A stretch of DNA of 64,000 bases, taken from NCBI GenBank assembly GCA_033030425.1, contig JAUFSD010000007.1, positions 186,001-250,000 on the forward strand, read 5' to 3'. Origin of the DNA: Verpa conica. Taxonomy: Eukaryota > Ascomycota > Pezizomycetes > Pezizales > Morchellaceae. The translations under genes and the position numbers were made by a program. Below the pieces are notes generated by a model. That model did no database searches and was not told the origin of the DNA. It worked only from the letters and a program-made list of their open reading frames with translations. This document shows positions 33,729-44,204 of this stretch, in pieces; the stretch's first letter is position 1, and each line of letters opens with the position of its first letter.

Positions 33729-34361
33729 ATGTCCGGGCACTTAGAACGATATTACATCATAAACGGTGTAGGCTACTGGGAAAACGCACTCGAAAGGTCA
33801 GGTAACACCCTATACCGCTTAAATGGCAACCTCTTCACCCAGAAACAACTCGAGGAGATGTCATCAAAACGGGCTATATACTACAGGGTAAATGACAACG
33901 GTTACAGTAAATCCACACTTAACAACGCTTTAAGATTTATGGGTAAAACCCCAGAGTCGACTACTGAAATATGCGAGATAACCCACACTCGAGAACAAAT
34001 CGAAAGAGTTCTAACTCTCTTTGAAACTCCTGATCCCACGATCAACTCATCCAACGTCACCTCCCAGCCTCAGGATAGTACGGAAAACCCTAGTGTCACT
34101 CCGTCAGAAACAACGAAAGAAGCTGCCTTAAACGGAAATACCGGCACGCCGCCCGCCCCAGAAGGCGAAGAGGAGGACGAAGAGGAGGACGAGCTAGTCA
34201 CCAAAGTCATTGCAAATCTCCATCGAAAGCTACAAGCCGTCAAGCGACGCAAGAAATTAGCAACAGAGGTGGAGAAGCTGCGGAAGGTATTGGCAGAGAA
34301 AGAAGCGGATCTGATGGAGTGTGATAGGATCATGGCGCTAGAGGTTGAGCAGGTTGATTAA
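33729..34361 (+). CDS. tandem-family gene D
   Basis: Intronless, 210 residues, last of the four tandem copies. The repeat motifs are YYIINGVGYWE, LYRLNGNLFTQKQLEEM, YYRVNDNGYSKSTLNNAL and TEICEITHTREQIERVL, the fourth having lost the central Gly. The Ser/Thr-rich linker has NGNTGTPPAPEGEEEDEEEDE, parallel to copy A. The coiled coil is DELVTKVIANLHRK, VKRRKKLATEVEKLRKVL and ECDRIMALEVEQVD. It converges with PRI2, whose stop lies about 410 bp further on. Function is unknown. Multiple divergent but intact copies imply that the protein is or was under selection. Confidence 0.82.
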   Translation: MSGHLERYYIINGVGYWENALERSGNTLYRLNGNLFTQKQLEEMSSKRAIYYRVNDNGYSKSTLNNALRFMGKTPESTTEICEITHTREQIERVLTLFETPDPTINSSNVTSQPQDSTENPSVTPSETTKEAALNGNTGTPPAPEGEEEDEEEDELVTKVIANLHRKLQAVKRRKKLATEVEKLRKVLAEKEADLMECDRIMALEVEQVD

Positions 34362-34773
34362 TAGCTGCTTTTTTTTTTTCTTTCTTGGTCAAATATATGT
34401 AATATTCATTCTTTACATGTAGCTCTTGCAATTGGGGTTGGTATTTTTCTTTCTTTCCCTTTAGATGAAAGTACTCCTAAATTAACTTTTACATGTGTTC
34501 TCTAAATGATATTTCCTTTTCCTATTCATGTGCATGTTTTATTTTCTTAATTTCATACTGAAACAGTCACTTCTTGCTGTGAGCTTTCTCAATTGAATCT
34601 TTAATCATAATTAGTCACTCGGCTTTTCACCACGTTTCTATCCTGTTAACAATACCTCCTACTTTACCACAAAATTTATATCCAAACAGACACGGCCACT
34701 TGCCATGAACTCTCTCATACACTCACAAAACCCATTACCACCCTATAAACTCCTCCCAAAACCCAAAAAGAAC
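34362..34773. other. convergent 3' flanks of gene D and PRI2
   Basis: T-rich 3' sequence after gene D and a TCACTCGG octamer at 34615-34622, preceded by TCATAATTAG. No gene is recognised. Confidence 0.5.
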
Positions 34774-36329
34774 CTACAACATTGGATCTACTCCACTGTC
34801 CATTCCCCCTTGATAATTCTCCATTCCCTCCGCCGCTCCCGGATTCTTCAAAATAAAGCTCCTTGTAAAATACTCATTTGGATGAATAATCGTATCTCCC
34901 AGCCTCGCACTCCCAGTCTCACTTTCCTTCTCCCTCTTAAGCTCCCGGGCATGCGCATGCTCAAATACTCGGTTACACGCAATATGGAACTTTGACGCCT
35001 CTATATCTGCCCTCACACCTTTTAATACATCCCGATCCTGAACTCCAATAGCGCCAAGACTAGCTATAAGATTGTCGACGCTGAAATGACGATACGGACA
35101 CCCGTGGGCTTCGCTAGCATGGGGTGTACGGTCTGTAAGGATCTGCTGGCAGGAAAGAGGTTTATAATTTCGTCGCAACCCCTCGAGACCATATGCGTGG
35201 CGGATATTGTAGCGGTAGTCTTTTTGGAAACGTTCATCTGATACAAGGGAGAAACTTTGACGCCAGAAGATGAGCGCCTCTTCGATAGAGAGACCAATGC
35301 CTTTGAGGAAGAGGTTGTATTGGAGTCGGCCAAAATGCTTTAGATGTTTATCGCGGCGAAGAGTTGTGTGGAGGTGGCGCATACACATTGGCATATGTTG
35401 TACCAGGCCATCCACGGAAGCAGCGGTGAGGGCTGCACCATTGAGGGTTGTGGGCGTAGTGGAGGAGTTGTATTCAGGTGCTGTGAACCCGCGAGAAATA
35501 TGGTTGAGGATTGGAATAAGTCGATCGTCTTCATCGAGACGGGGAAGGGCCCGGGCTGTGAGTTCGAGGTTTTTATCAAGACGGGCAGTGAACTCTGCAA
35601 GCACAAGTGATAGTTGCTGGGATACAGGAACATATGCTTTCCCGGCCCGGAGTAATACCCGGCGCTGTTCAACAAGGTCACTAACCTTCTCCCAGTCGAC
35701 CTTGAAGAAACTTTCCCCATCTATTGACTTCGCTCCCGTCACGGCAATTAGACTATCCCTCATAGCCCGTTTCTCATCTTCAGCGACAGTCTCCCAGTCA
35801 AAACCCAGACTCTCTACGAACAGACTTCTTTCTTTGGGATCATCTTTAATAAAACGGAGCTTAAATAATATACTTTCTGCCCTAGAAAACCTGCTTCTTA
35901 GATCTTCACTTCGTGCGAATGCAAGGCGGAGGATGAAATGCGAGTAGTGATCTTTCCGGCGCTCTTCATCTATATACTGCGATTTAGAGGTCTGCGATCT
36001 AGAGGTATTTGCAGAGAGTGGAAGGAATCGATCAAGGAGAGGACTGATGGTCGCTGAGAGTTCATCGGGGGTTTTATTGCGGTAGAGGCAGGATTCAATC
36101 TCGCCGAGGACTACACCATGTAAGTTATGAGACACAAATTGAGAGCAACAGAGGGTCACGAACCCCTTAAACGATCGATTGCCCATTGCTCGAATTGTTC
36201 TAATGTTACTTCTGCGGTGGGAGGTTGGGTGTAGAAGTTGAGACGGTGGGGATAGGTAGAGCTTGCGGCACCAGTGACGAATTGTTTTTTTGTGTCTATG
36301 GCGCGCTTTTTTGAGGGCTGTTGGTACAT
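34774..36329 (-). CDS. PRI2: DNA primase large subunit (iron-sulphur)
   Basis: Two exons on the minus strand (36329-36164, 36110-34774) encode 500 residues. The protein is the regulatory subunit of the primase in DNA polymerase alpha-primase and handles RNA primer initiation and length. Exon 1 (YPHRLNFYTQPP, EQFEQWAIDRLR) joins in phase across a 53-nt intron to VLGEIESCLYRNK. All four cysteines that bind the 4Fe-4S cluster in the family are present: MPMCMRHLH, LSCQQIL, HGCPYRHFS and HIACNRVFEHAH. The surrounding conserved blocks KHFGRLQYNLFLKGIGLSIEEAL, FQKDYRYNIRHAYGLEG and HPNEYFTRS also fit. Without exon 1 the frame would start at an unrelated internal ATG. Length is close to yeast Pri2 (528). 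Confidence 0.96.
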
Positions 36330-37371
36330 TCTGAGGAAGCTTTGAGGGAATTAATTTGGCCTTACTCTGGGCGTAAATAGGAAGAAGACAGAAGTCTTTC
36401 GTGGGCGGCTGTGGGGTTCAGGAACAGAGGTGACGAGGGGGACGCGTCGCGTAAAGGGTCGAACGCCATTATCCTAATTAAGGGAAGACTCAGGGTTAGG
36501 GGTAAATCAATCCTCTATCTCGGCCATCCTCCCAAGCTATTATCTTCAAGCCTACTTCCCACTCAATCGTGATAGTAATATTCTACAGTAGTACAGGAGC
36601 TTATACGCTTATTGTTTTACTTCTCTAAATGTGTTTTCATTCTATCCCTACTATGTAATACTGTGACTTCCTATATCTTTTATCCCAAAATCACATCTCC
36701 CATACTGAATTTTGATCTTGGGATTATTAGACAGCTAGGTTGTTCTAGTAGTAAATTTTATCAGCACCCTTTGCTACTAAACGTACCTATTTAGCTTTAC
36801 CAGTCATGAACTACCTCCAGTAATTTTTATAATATAGCTGTTGTATTTAGCTTTGCGGTATAGAAGAAGCTATTTAGAACTTAGAAGAAACTTACATACG
36901 GCATTACTCCATAGTATAATAGTAGGTAGATAAATACTTTTTAGTGACTTTTTACGTATATTCTAGAGAAACTCCAGTTTACTAGAATATTATCCATGAG
37001 ATGGGTATAGTCGGTCAACCGTTCAAGTGGCGAAAGATGTGATTGAACAGGCCAAAGCTAATCGAAAACGCATTTCAATTAAAATAATAGCAAAGTAAAA
37101 CTTTCCGGTTAGGTGTAGTGATACCACCCTAGCAAGCATTCCCAAATATCCTCATTTACGGCGCACCACCCATTCCACCCTAGAGCCTCACACCCAAAGG
37201 CCAGGTTGCTATGCGCGCGCCCCTGAGACCCTCGAGCTTATTCCAACTTCGCATTTGATTACAGCTTCCACTCCTTTTCCCACCACGCTCCTTTTTCGAT
37301 TTAAACAAAAAAAAGCCTACTTCATTATCGGCATTGTGCGCCTGTTTCCCACATTTTAATTCAAACAAATC
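36330..37371. other. divergent promoter region PRI2/DPM2
   Basis: About 1 kb between divergent starts. The middle (about 36580-37080) is AT-rich with small meaningless frames. No element boundaries or RNA genes are recognised. Confidence 0.5.
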
Positions 37372-37820
37372 ATGGTACGTAACCTACGCCCCCAGAGAAT
37401 AAGAAGAGGGGAGGAAGAAAAAAAAGCTAAGGACCTCGAGCCTTTCTAACAATTTCTACCAACAGCTCGCCAAGCTTACCGGCCTGATGATGCTCCTCGC
37501 CGCATCTGCTGTTTTCCTCTACTATACCGCTTGGACTTTATTCATCGTACGTTCTCATTATATCCATTTTTATATACTTTCTCCCTGTGATGGCTAGCTA
37601 ATCTAATTCGCGTTTAAAATAGCCATTCGTTGACGAGGGACACCCACTCCATGATCTTTTCCCCCCACGTGTCTGGGCCATCCGTATTCCTGTGATTCTA
37701 ATTCTCATCGGAATCGCCGTAGTTGGTAGCTTCCTGAGCGTGGTTATGATCAGGAGCGGAAGGAAGAAGGCTGCGAAGGAGAAAGCGAAGGCGGCAGTGC
37801 AGGGAAAGAAGAAGAACTAG
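37372..37820 (+). CDS. DPM2: dolichol-phosphate mannose synthase subunit 2
   Basis: Three exons (37372-37374, 37466-37546, 37623-37820) give 93 residues. Exon 1 is only the ATG, followed at once by GTACGT. Dpm2 is a small ER membrane protein that stabilises the Dpm1 catalytic subunit, which makes dolichyl-phosphate mannose for N-glycans, O-mannosylation and GPI anchors. Two membrane segments flank a short loop (TGLMMLLAASAVFLYYTAW and VWAIRIPVILILIGIAVVG), with PFVDEGHPLHDLFPPR between them as in the family. The tail is Lys-rich (KKAAKEKAKAAVQGKKKN). Length fits (human 84). The reading frames are too short to be noticed without splicing. Confidence 0.9.
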
Positions 37821-38210
37821 GTCTAGTAAGGGGTTAGTCATTTGATGGAAGGGGGGATGTGAAAGGGCCCGATAGCGGTGGATTTTAGAGAGCATATTGT
37901 ATATGTTTTGGGTTTAGATATCGTGATAGCATATGGGATTGGGCATGGGCATCAGGAATTAATGGAATAAGGTGGTCTGGAAAGGCTGTCTTATTATTGC
38001 ACACCCCTCTTGTGCCTAGTCCAGTGCTTGAGGCGCTAGGCGTGGTACATCAACTTTTCAATAAAACCGCAATATGATGCACCTGCACCAGTAGAAAGAT
38101 AAAATAAAGTACTAGGCCAATATGGAACCGGGTCATCTATATACACAACAAAAAACCCTCGCTAGCCTCCCAACTACCGCCGTACAAAATAGTTGAAATC
38201 CTCTCACGTA
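37821..38210. other. convergent 3' flanks of DPM2 and APM1
   Basis: About 390 bp of AT-rich 3' sequence, including AATAAA-like text near 38060. Nothing else is recognised. Confidence 0.5.
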
Positions 38211-39818
38211 TTAGGTTTGAGTTGGCTCCGGAAGTCGTACATGGTAATCTGTAAATAAGTGTTAGCACATCTAACATCTCTAAACAATCCAAGGGTTTAG
38301 ACATACCTGACGCGCAAGAAATATACCTCACCCACGGCAAACTGGGGTACTGCAACTTTGGCTCAATAATCTTCAGATATCTAACTTGAATACCACTCGT
38401 GGTAAAATATGGAATCTCGAACTTGACGCTTATAGGTCTCTTCTTCCTCTCTGGCTCCGCCTCTTTAACACTCGGAAGCCCCAGCTCTGCCCTCATGAGA
38501 AACTCTTTCCCACCACCAAACTGCTTGATCTTCCAAACAATAGCAGATTTCTCGGGCGCATAATGGACAGACCCAATGTTTGTGCGGAAGCGGGGAGTAT
38601 CAGCATCATCAGGGACAGGGACGATGATTTCGACATTATTGGCTGTAGAACGACGTTTGAACTGAGCCTTAGCTTTGAGCATGTATTCGATTCGAGAGCC
38701 GGAGTGGGATTCAATCATGCATTCGACCCAGATCAAGGGTTTGACCTATCATGGTGAGCTCACTAGTTTCACTCCTAACTATAAAGGAATTAGATCTAGG
38801 AACAAACCTGAGTATTCAACCGGTAGCTCATCAACTCAAACTCTCCATCCGGGGGAATAAAACTGATAGTCCTGTCATTCTCGAACCTGGACAGCCTCAC
38901 GCACTGGTGGAACTTAACGTCCTCCATCTCAATTGCCTTCCCTCTTGTCGTTCTCCCCGTGCTTTCAAACATAACCTTATCGTTCAGTCCCAATCTCAGC
39001 TCCGGCATACCAGACAGGTAGCACTTCATCTTAATGGCGCCAAGAATCTCTGATCGTAACACATTTCCGTTGCTATTAACAAGGAGGTTGAGCGACTCGA
39101 TGACATCAAGGAAAACCTCGTTCTTGCGGTACCGAATACCTTCGGATCGCCAAGAGACAGCATTGGTAACGGCTATGGGAGGGCGGGCTTGGATCTCGAG
39201 CTTGTGTGATTCTTGAGTGATATACCTAATTTTGACAATTAACTGTTAGCCCACTAGCACCAATCAAACTAGGCAGTGAGTATCAGACTCTTGAAGGATC
39301 TTAGTTTCAGTTGTTTGAGGGTATCCAAAGTCCATCATTTCATCCAGCAGTTCGTAGATGATGACAAAGTTGTCCCTGATACTCTCTTCCTCTAGCTCCT
39401 TGAAGTACTCTGTGAAGACCTCAACTATTCGGTGTAGGAACAATAGTATCTCTGTTGCATTGGAGTTTCGTTTTGTGAGAGCTAAGACGTAGAGATTGTT
39501 GTGTCGTATATAGAGATACTATCATAACCTCCAAACCTCATCAGCGCCTAAAACAACCGTCGCGGGGTACAGGTGGGGGTGCCCAGCAACATACGTTGAT
39601 TCCCTCATGCGAGAAACATGGTGGGACCGCAGAGCTTTCTTCCTCAGCTTCCAAGAGTAGGATGGGGAATTTCTCGACTGCTGACATGGGGATATCTCCC
39701 CGGTAGTTTCGAGCCAGAAGGGTCTATATGACATCCAGTCAGCCACGATTCAACATCGCCATCGGCTGAAGATGTGTACCTTGCCCTTGAGATCAAGGAA
39801 GAAGAGAGCGGAAGCCAT
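38211..39818 (-). CDS. APM1: AP-1 clathrin adaptor complex medium (mu) subunit
   Basis: Six minus-strand exons (39818-39780, 39723-39595, 39518-39289, 39225-38808, 38745-38307, 38248-38211) encode 430 residues, the usual length. AP-1 mu sorts tyrosine-motif cargo between trans-Golgi and endosomes. The N-terminal longin domain begins MASALFFLDLKGK, then TLLARNYRGDIP, a signature that separates AP-1 from AP-2 mu. The linker YITQESHKLEIQARPPIAVTNAVSWR leads into the mu-homology domain (NEVFLDVIESLNLLVN, IPPDGEFELMSYRLNTQ, WKIKQFGGGKEFLMRAELGL, RPISVKFEIPYFTTSGIQVRYLK). It ends LPWVRYISCASDYHVRLPEPTQT. Every intron has GT..AG borders and preserves phase. Confidence 0.97.
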
Positions 39819-40490
39819 GACTGCCGCAGTAAAGTAGTATATTTTAGGGAAGATAAGAGCGCGGGAATGAGTGGTAAGGCTGAAGTTGGTTGTTGAGTCC
39901 GGGAGTCTTGTCTTTCTTTACAGCTCCAGTTGCTGTCCCACATAAGCTTTTACCGAGGGGGTAATGCGGCTGGGTACATGAAGCTACAGAGTCACCAGCC
40001 ACATATATCAACCCTAACCCTATAAAATTAAAGAAGAAATATTCCGCCTAAGCAGTAAAAGTTAGATGGCTACTTCATAAGTGGGCCAAGTAAATTTTAT
40101 TGGACTATAGTCAGATAATACAATAAAGAACCCTCTTTCTGCCCTCGGAAGATCTAGAGTAGGGCAATATCACCAATGGCTACATGTATTCCAATAACGA
40201 CATCCATAACCAGACTCCCATCAAAATAAGATTGGAAAAAACCATGAAGTTTAATCATTTCAAGCAAAATACCTTGTTACCCGGCCCTTACTATACAGAA
40301 CCGTGACTCCTTTTGGTGGGTTGTTCTAGGGCCCAGCCCTCACTCTCACCCACAACCCACACAATTCAAGCAACTCCCACAGAATTCTTTCGACATTCGA
40401 ATTTCCGCCCCACCACCGACGAACGACAACACCCTACGACCCCAGTAATCCGTCAAACCCCTCGCTAATTTCTACGAGAAATCTACAATC
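39819..40490. other. divergent promoter region APM1/RPS3
   Basis: About 670 bp between divergent starts. The RPS3-proximal part is C-rich and pyrimidine-rich, as in ribosomal-protein gene promoters. An AACCCTA-type box occurs near 40013-40022. No gene is seen. Confidence 0.5.
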
Positions 40491-41704
40491 ATGGCGTAAG
40501 CTTCACCATTCTATTTTGTGAAGAATTGGGTGGAAAATCTGGACCCGGAACAGAAATAGAGGAAGAACGAGATGCTGATGGATATATTGGCTGTAGCTCC
40601 GCACAGTCCCAGACCATCTCTAAGCGTCGCAAGTTCGTTGCCGATGGTGTTTTCTACGCCGAGTTGAACGAGTTCTTTACTCGTGAGTTGGCTGAGGAGG
40701 GTTACTCTGGTGTTGAGGTCCGCGTTACCCCGACCGTCACCGATATCAGTATGTTTCCTCTTGGACCTAGGAATATGAGAGGTGTAAAATAAGGTACATC
40801 GACTAACTTTGGTAGTCATCCGTGCCACACACACCCAGGAGGTTCTTGGAGAACAGGGACGTCGTATCCGTGAGCTCACTTCGCTCATCCAGAAGCGTTT
40901 CAAGTTCCCTGAAAACTCCGTCTCTCTTTATGCTGCAAAGGTTCAGAATCGTGGTCTTTGCGCCGTTGCTCAGTGTGAATCTCTCCGATATAAGCTCCTT
41001 AACGGTCTTGCGGTCCGTCGTGCGTGCTATGGTGTTTTGAGGTTCATTATGGAATCTGGTGCCAAGGGTTGTGAGGTCGTTGTTTCAGGAAAGCTGAGAG
41101 CTGCCCGTGCCAAGTCAATGAAGTTCACTGTAAGTCCACAAATCTTTTTGTGGAGGGGAGGTGGAAGGGAGTGTCTAGGAAGGCCAAATCTTGAAGCTGG
41201 GGCTTACTGGAATATTTTATATAGGATGGCTTCATGATTCACTCCGGTCAACCCGCCCGTGACTTCATCGACTCCGCCACCCGTCACGTTCTTCTACGAC
41301 AAGGTGTTCTCGGTATCAAGGTCAAGATTATGCGTGGAAACGACCCCGACGGCAAGTCTGGTCTCCAGAAGTCTCTCCCCGATACTGTTACAGTTATTGA
41401 GCCCAAGGAGGAGGCTCCCCCTGGACAACCCTCGTCTCAGGACTACGTACGTTTCTACCCAAATTCTCCATAGTCTAGTCAAGTTAAATACTAAATACTC
41501 TATTTGATACAGGGTGCTAAGGCTGAGGCTGCTCGTGCTGCTGCCGCCCAGGCCGCTGCTCAGGAGCAGGCTGCTGAGGAGCAGACTGGCGTTGAGACTG
41601 GTAACGAGGGTGCTCCTGCGTACAACGAGCCAGCTCCCGAGTACAACGAGCCCGCCGCCGCTGAGTACACACCCCAAGTTGAGCCTGATAATGACGGATG
41701 GTAA
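40491..41704 (+). CDS. RPS3: 40S ribosomal protein uS3 (RPS3)
   Basis: Five exons (40491-40495, 40597-40748, 40816-41129, 41225-41446, 41513-41704) encode 294 residues. Exon 1 contributes only ATGGC, giving [21 protein letters not shown]. The KH domain ([20 protein letters not shown]) and the C-terminal domain ([28 protein letters not shown]) are typical. uS3 forms part of the mRNA entry channel of the small subunit. The C-terminus is extended relative to the 240-residue yeast protein: after QDY comes an Ala/Gln-rich stretch and then a [18 protein letters not shown] repeat, ending DNDGW. Short first exons and an early intron are usual for fungal ribosomal-protein genes. Confidence 0.97.
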
Positions 41705-42096
41705 AAAATAAAAATAAATATATATGGTTTGGTTGTTGTGTGACAAGCGGACGTCCAAAAAAATAGTGAAATCGATTTCTCTTTCATAAAAGGTGTATGG
41801 CTAGGGTTTTTATTTCTTCTTTTCTTGTGAATTTTTGAAGACATCGGATATCACAGAGTAGTGGAATTTCCGAGTTCCAGGATCCAAATTTGTGCTGTGG
41901 TGCTGCTATGTAGTCCCCAAGAGTCCACCGAGTGATACCATATGAGTGATGCGCTGTCTTGGCACTCCCAGAGCCTCAACGTGTCCTCCGCGTCAACCCA
42001 GGAACCGCTTAAACAAACCCGCCAACCAATGCCACTTTGCGTCCCCTAAACACAACTAATGTGCACAGGGGGATTTCCCGTATCAGCAGCACCACG
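41705..42096. other. intergenic RPS3 to ALG7
   Basis: About 390 bp with a CCGAGTGA octamer at 41928-41935. It presumably contains the RPS3 3' end and the ALG7 promoter and leader. An in-frame extension upstream of 42097 lacks an ATG. Confidence 0.5.
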
Positions 42097-43554
42097 ATGT
42101 CGCAACAAATCTCTACCGGCTGGTATTTTTTCCTTTTCACTCTCGTCGGCGCCTGTTGTGGTTTGATCTACACTGTTTTTAAAGGTGATGGAGAACCGCT
42201 TGTTGTATCTTTGGGCTTTAGTGGGATTGCATTCGCGGCAACCTTTTGTTTGATTAGTTGGCTTGGGGATGCGTTCAAGAAGGTTGGCTTAAAGGGGAAG
42301 GATATATCGAAGGCAGACCGGAGGGAGTTGTACGTTTCACCATGGCTTAGAATATTCGTAGCGGGTTTAGAAGAGCTTCGCAGGAGCTATGCTAACTGCG
42401 ACCTCATTAGGCCAGAAACTATGGGTGCGGTTTGCGCGGTCGTATACTTGATGACTATGATTGTGTTCATGCCATTTCCGTTCTACGAATACTTTGTTGC
42501 TAGTACAAGTGGTGGGGGAAATAGAGATGTCACCGTGGAGGAGGTAGAGACTGGACGACTCCTACACAGATTCCCTCATAATAAACTCGGCGAATACCTC
42601 TCCGCGATCCTCTCTCTCCAGGGCATGGTTATCCTCGGCGTCGCCGACGACCTCTTTGACGTCCGTTGGCGACACAAACTTTTTCTCCCAGCGATAGCCG
42701 CAATCCCAATGCTCATGATCTATTATGTGGATTTTGGTGTAACTAACATCGTTGTCCCTACACCTCTCCAACCCTATCTCGGTACTGCGCTCCTAGACTT
42801 GTCTTGGGGGTACTACGTCTATATGGCTGCTATCTCAATCTTCTGTCCGAACTCAATCAACATTTTAGCTGGGGTTAACGGCATTGAGGTCACTCAGAGT
42901 ATTGTGATTGCCTGCTTCATTGCACTTAATGATCTCCTCTATATCTCTGTTGAGGGTCACCCTGCAACAGATTCACATCTTTTCTCACTCTACTTCCTTC
43001 TCCCATTCCTGGGTGTATCGCTCGCACTATGGTGGCATAACTGGTACCCTTCTAAAGTATTTGTTGGAGATACATACTGCTACTTCGCAGGCATGACATT
43101 CGCCGTTGTTGGAATCCTCGGCCACTTCTCAAAAACTCTCCTCCTGCTATTCATTCCACAGATCTTCAACTTTCTATATTCCTCCCCACAACTATTTCAT
43201 CTTATTCCCTGCCCACGTCACCGACTTCCGCGTTTTCGTGCACAAACAGGTTTGATGGAAGTCTCTCGTGCCGAGTTTCCAAACCCACCAAAATGGTATA
43301 TCACGCTTATGTTGACAATGCTGGAGAAGGTTGGGTTGGTCCAGGTATGGAGAAGTGGAGATGGTGTGATTACAGAGTGTAGCAACTTGACGATCATCAA
43401 CCTGTGGATTGTAAGGATGGGTCCCATGAGGGAGGATAAAGTTACAATTGGGGTTACTGCTTTGCAGATTGTTTGTGGAGTAATTGGATTGTTGATTAGA
43501 CATAAGGCGGCGCTTTTGGTATTCCCGAGTGATAACTTGAATGTTTCGTTTTAA
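42097..43554 (+). CDS. ALG7: UDP-GlcNAc:dolichyl-phosphate GlcNAc-1-phosphotransferase
   Basis: Two exons (42097-42329 and 42411-43554) encode about 458 residues. The enzyme makes GlcNAc-PP-dolichol, the first step of N-glycan precursor assembly at the ER, and is the tunicamycin target. The product is polytopic. Motifs are KADRRELPETMGAVCAVVYLM (the join across the intron), LGVADDLFDVRWRHKLFLP with the metal-binding Asp pair, NSINILAGVNGIEVTQS, and KVFVGDTYCYFAGM. The 81-nt intron (42330-42410) has GTACGT, a GCTAAC branch-like site and TTAG. It is a multiple of three and has no stop, so retention would insert 27 residues between conserved blocks. ATG 42097 is the first in-frame ATG. Confidence 0.96.
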   Translation: MSQQISTGWYFFLFTLVGACCGLIYTVFKGDGEPLVVSLGFSGIAFAATFCLISWLGDAFKKVGLKGKDISKADRRELYVSPWLRIFVAGLEELRRSYANCDLIRPETMGAVCAVVYLMTMIVFMPFPFYEYFVASTSGGGNRDVTVEEVETGRLLHRFPHNKLGEYLSAILSLQGMVILGVADDLFDVRWRHKLFLPAIAAIPMLMIYYVDFGVTNIVVPTPLQPYLGTALLDLSWGYYVYMAAISIFCPNSINILAGVNGIEVTQSIVIACFIALNDLLYISVEGHPATDSHLFSLYFLLPFLGVSLALWWHNWYPSKVFVGDTYCYFAGMTFAVVGILGHFSKTLLLLFIPQIFNFLYSSPQLFHLIPCPRHRLPRFRAQTGLMEVSRAEFPNPPKWYITLMLTMLEKVGLVQVWRSGDGVITECSNLTIINLWIVRMGPMREDKVTIGVTALQIVCGVIGLLIRHKAALLVFPSDNLNVSF

Positions 43555-44204
43555 AGGTTTATGTTTACACGGAGTTGATATTTCCTATTGGGTAGAAATA
43601 GGTAAGTCTAAGGGTAGAGTGGGGTTTGTTGGCACTGTACTATTAGCTCTGTAAATCTAAGGATAGAGATAGCCATGTTAATATGTATGAAAACATTCCT
43701 AATCGAGTTTGATTATTTGTAGACGAGTGCTCAGTTTACTCTACTGATAGCGGACTTGTCACTTAGGCTGAGTGATAACTCATGAATCGGGAGTGACCTA
43801 GTGCGGGTACGGAAAATAGACTGAAGGGGTCTAAGCTCATTCTTTCGTGACTGCCGAGTGACAACCAGATTGCCAGCAATTCACGCAGGATCTCGACTGT
43901 AAGTCCTGTACTCTCCCGTCCCGCTTGTAGCACGCGATTTCACTTTCCAGTTGTCCGTCCGAGTGTGTTGCCAAGCCCCTGCTACCCCTCCCAGCTGAGT
44001 GCCCAAAGCTCATGTTACCCCGCCTACTTATTCCTTCTTCTTTCCCTTCCTTTCTCTCGACATTAGCTACTGCTCGTCCAGCTACTCAATTCCTCAAGCT
44101 GTCATCCAGAAGTGCATTGGTATACTTTCTTCCTTATTATAGTTATTATAATAGTTAACCAATAGGCTTAGATTGCTGGACATTTGTCGAACCCTTCGGC
44201 CAAA
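43555..44204. other. intergenic ALG7 to IPP1
   Basis: Contains a CCGAGTGA octamer at 43854-43861 and looser variants around 43770-43800. A pyrimidine-rich leader precedes IPP1 and may include a spliced 5' UTR, since GTATAC..TTAG-like sites occur near 44118-44170. No gene is recognised. Confidence 0.45.

Noticed and set aside
43855..43930. Tyr-tRNA-like anticodon arm near GACTGTAAG
   Set aside because: No matching acceptor or T-arm nearby. The similarity is limited to a few bases.
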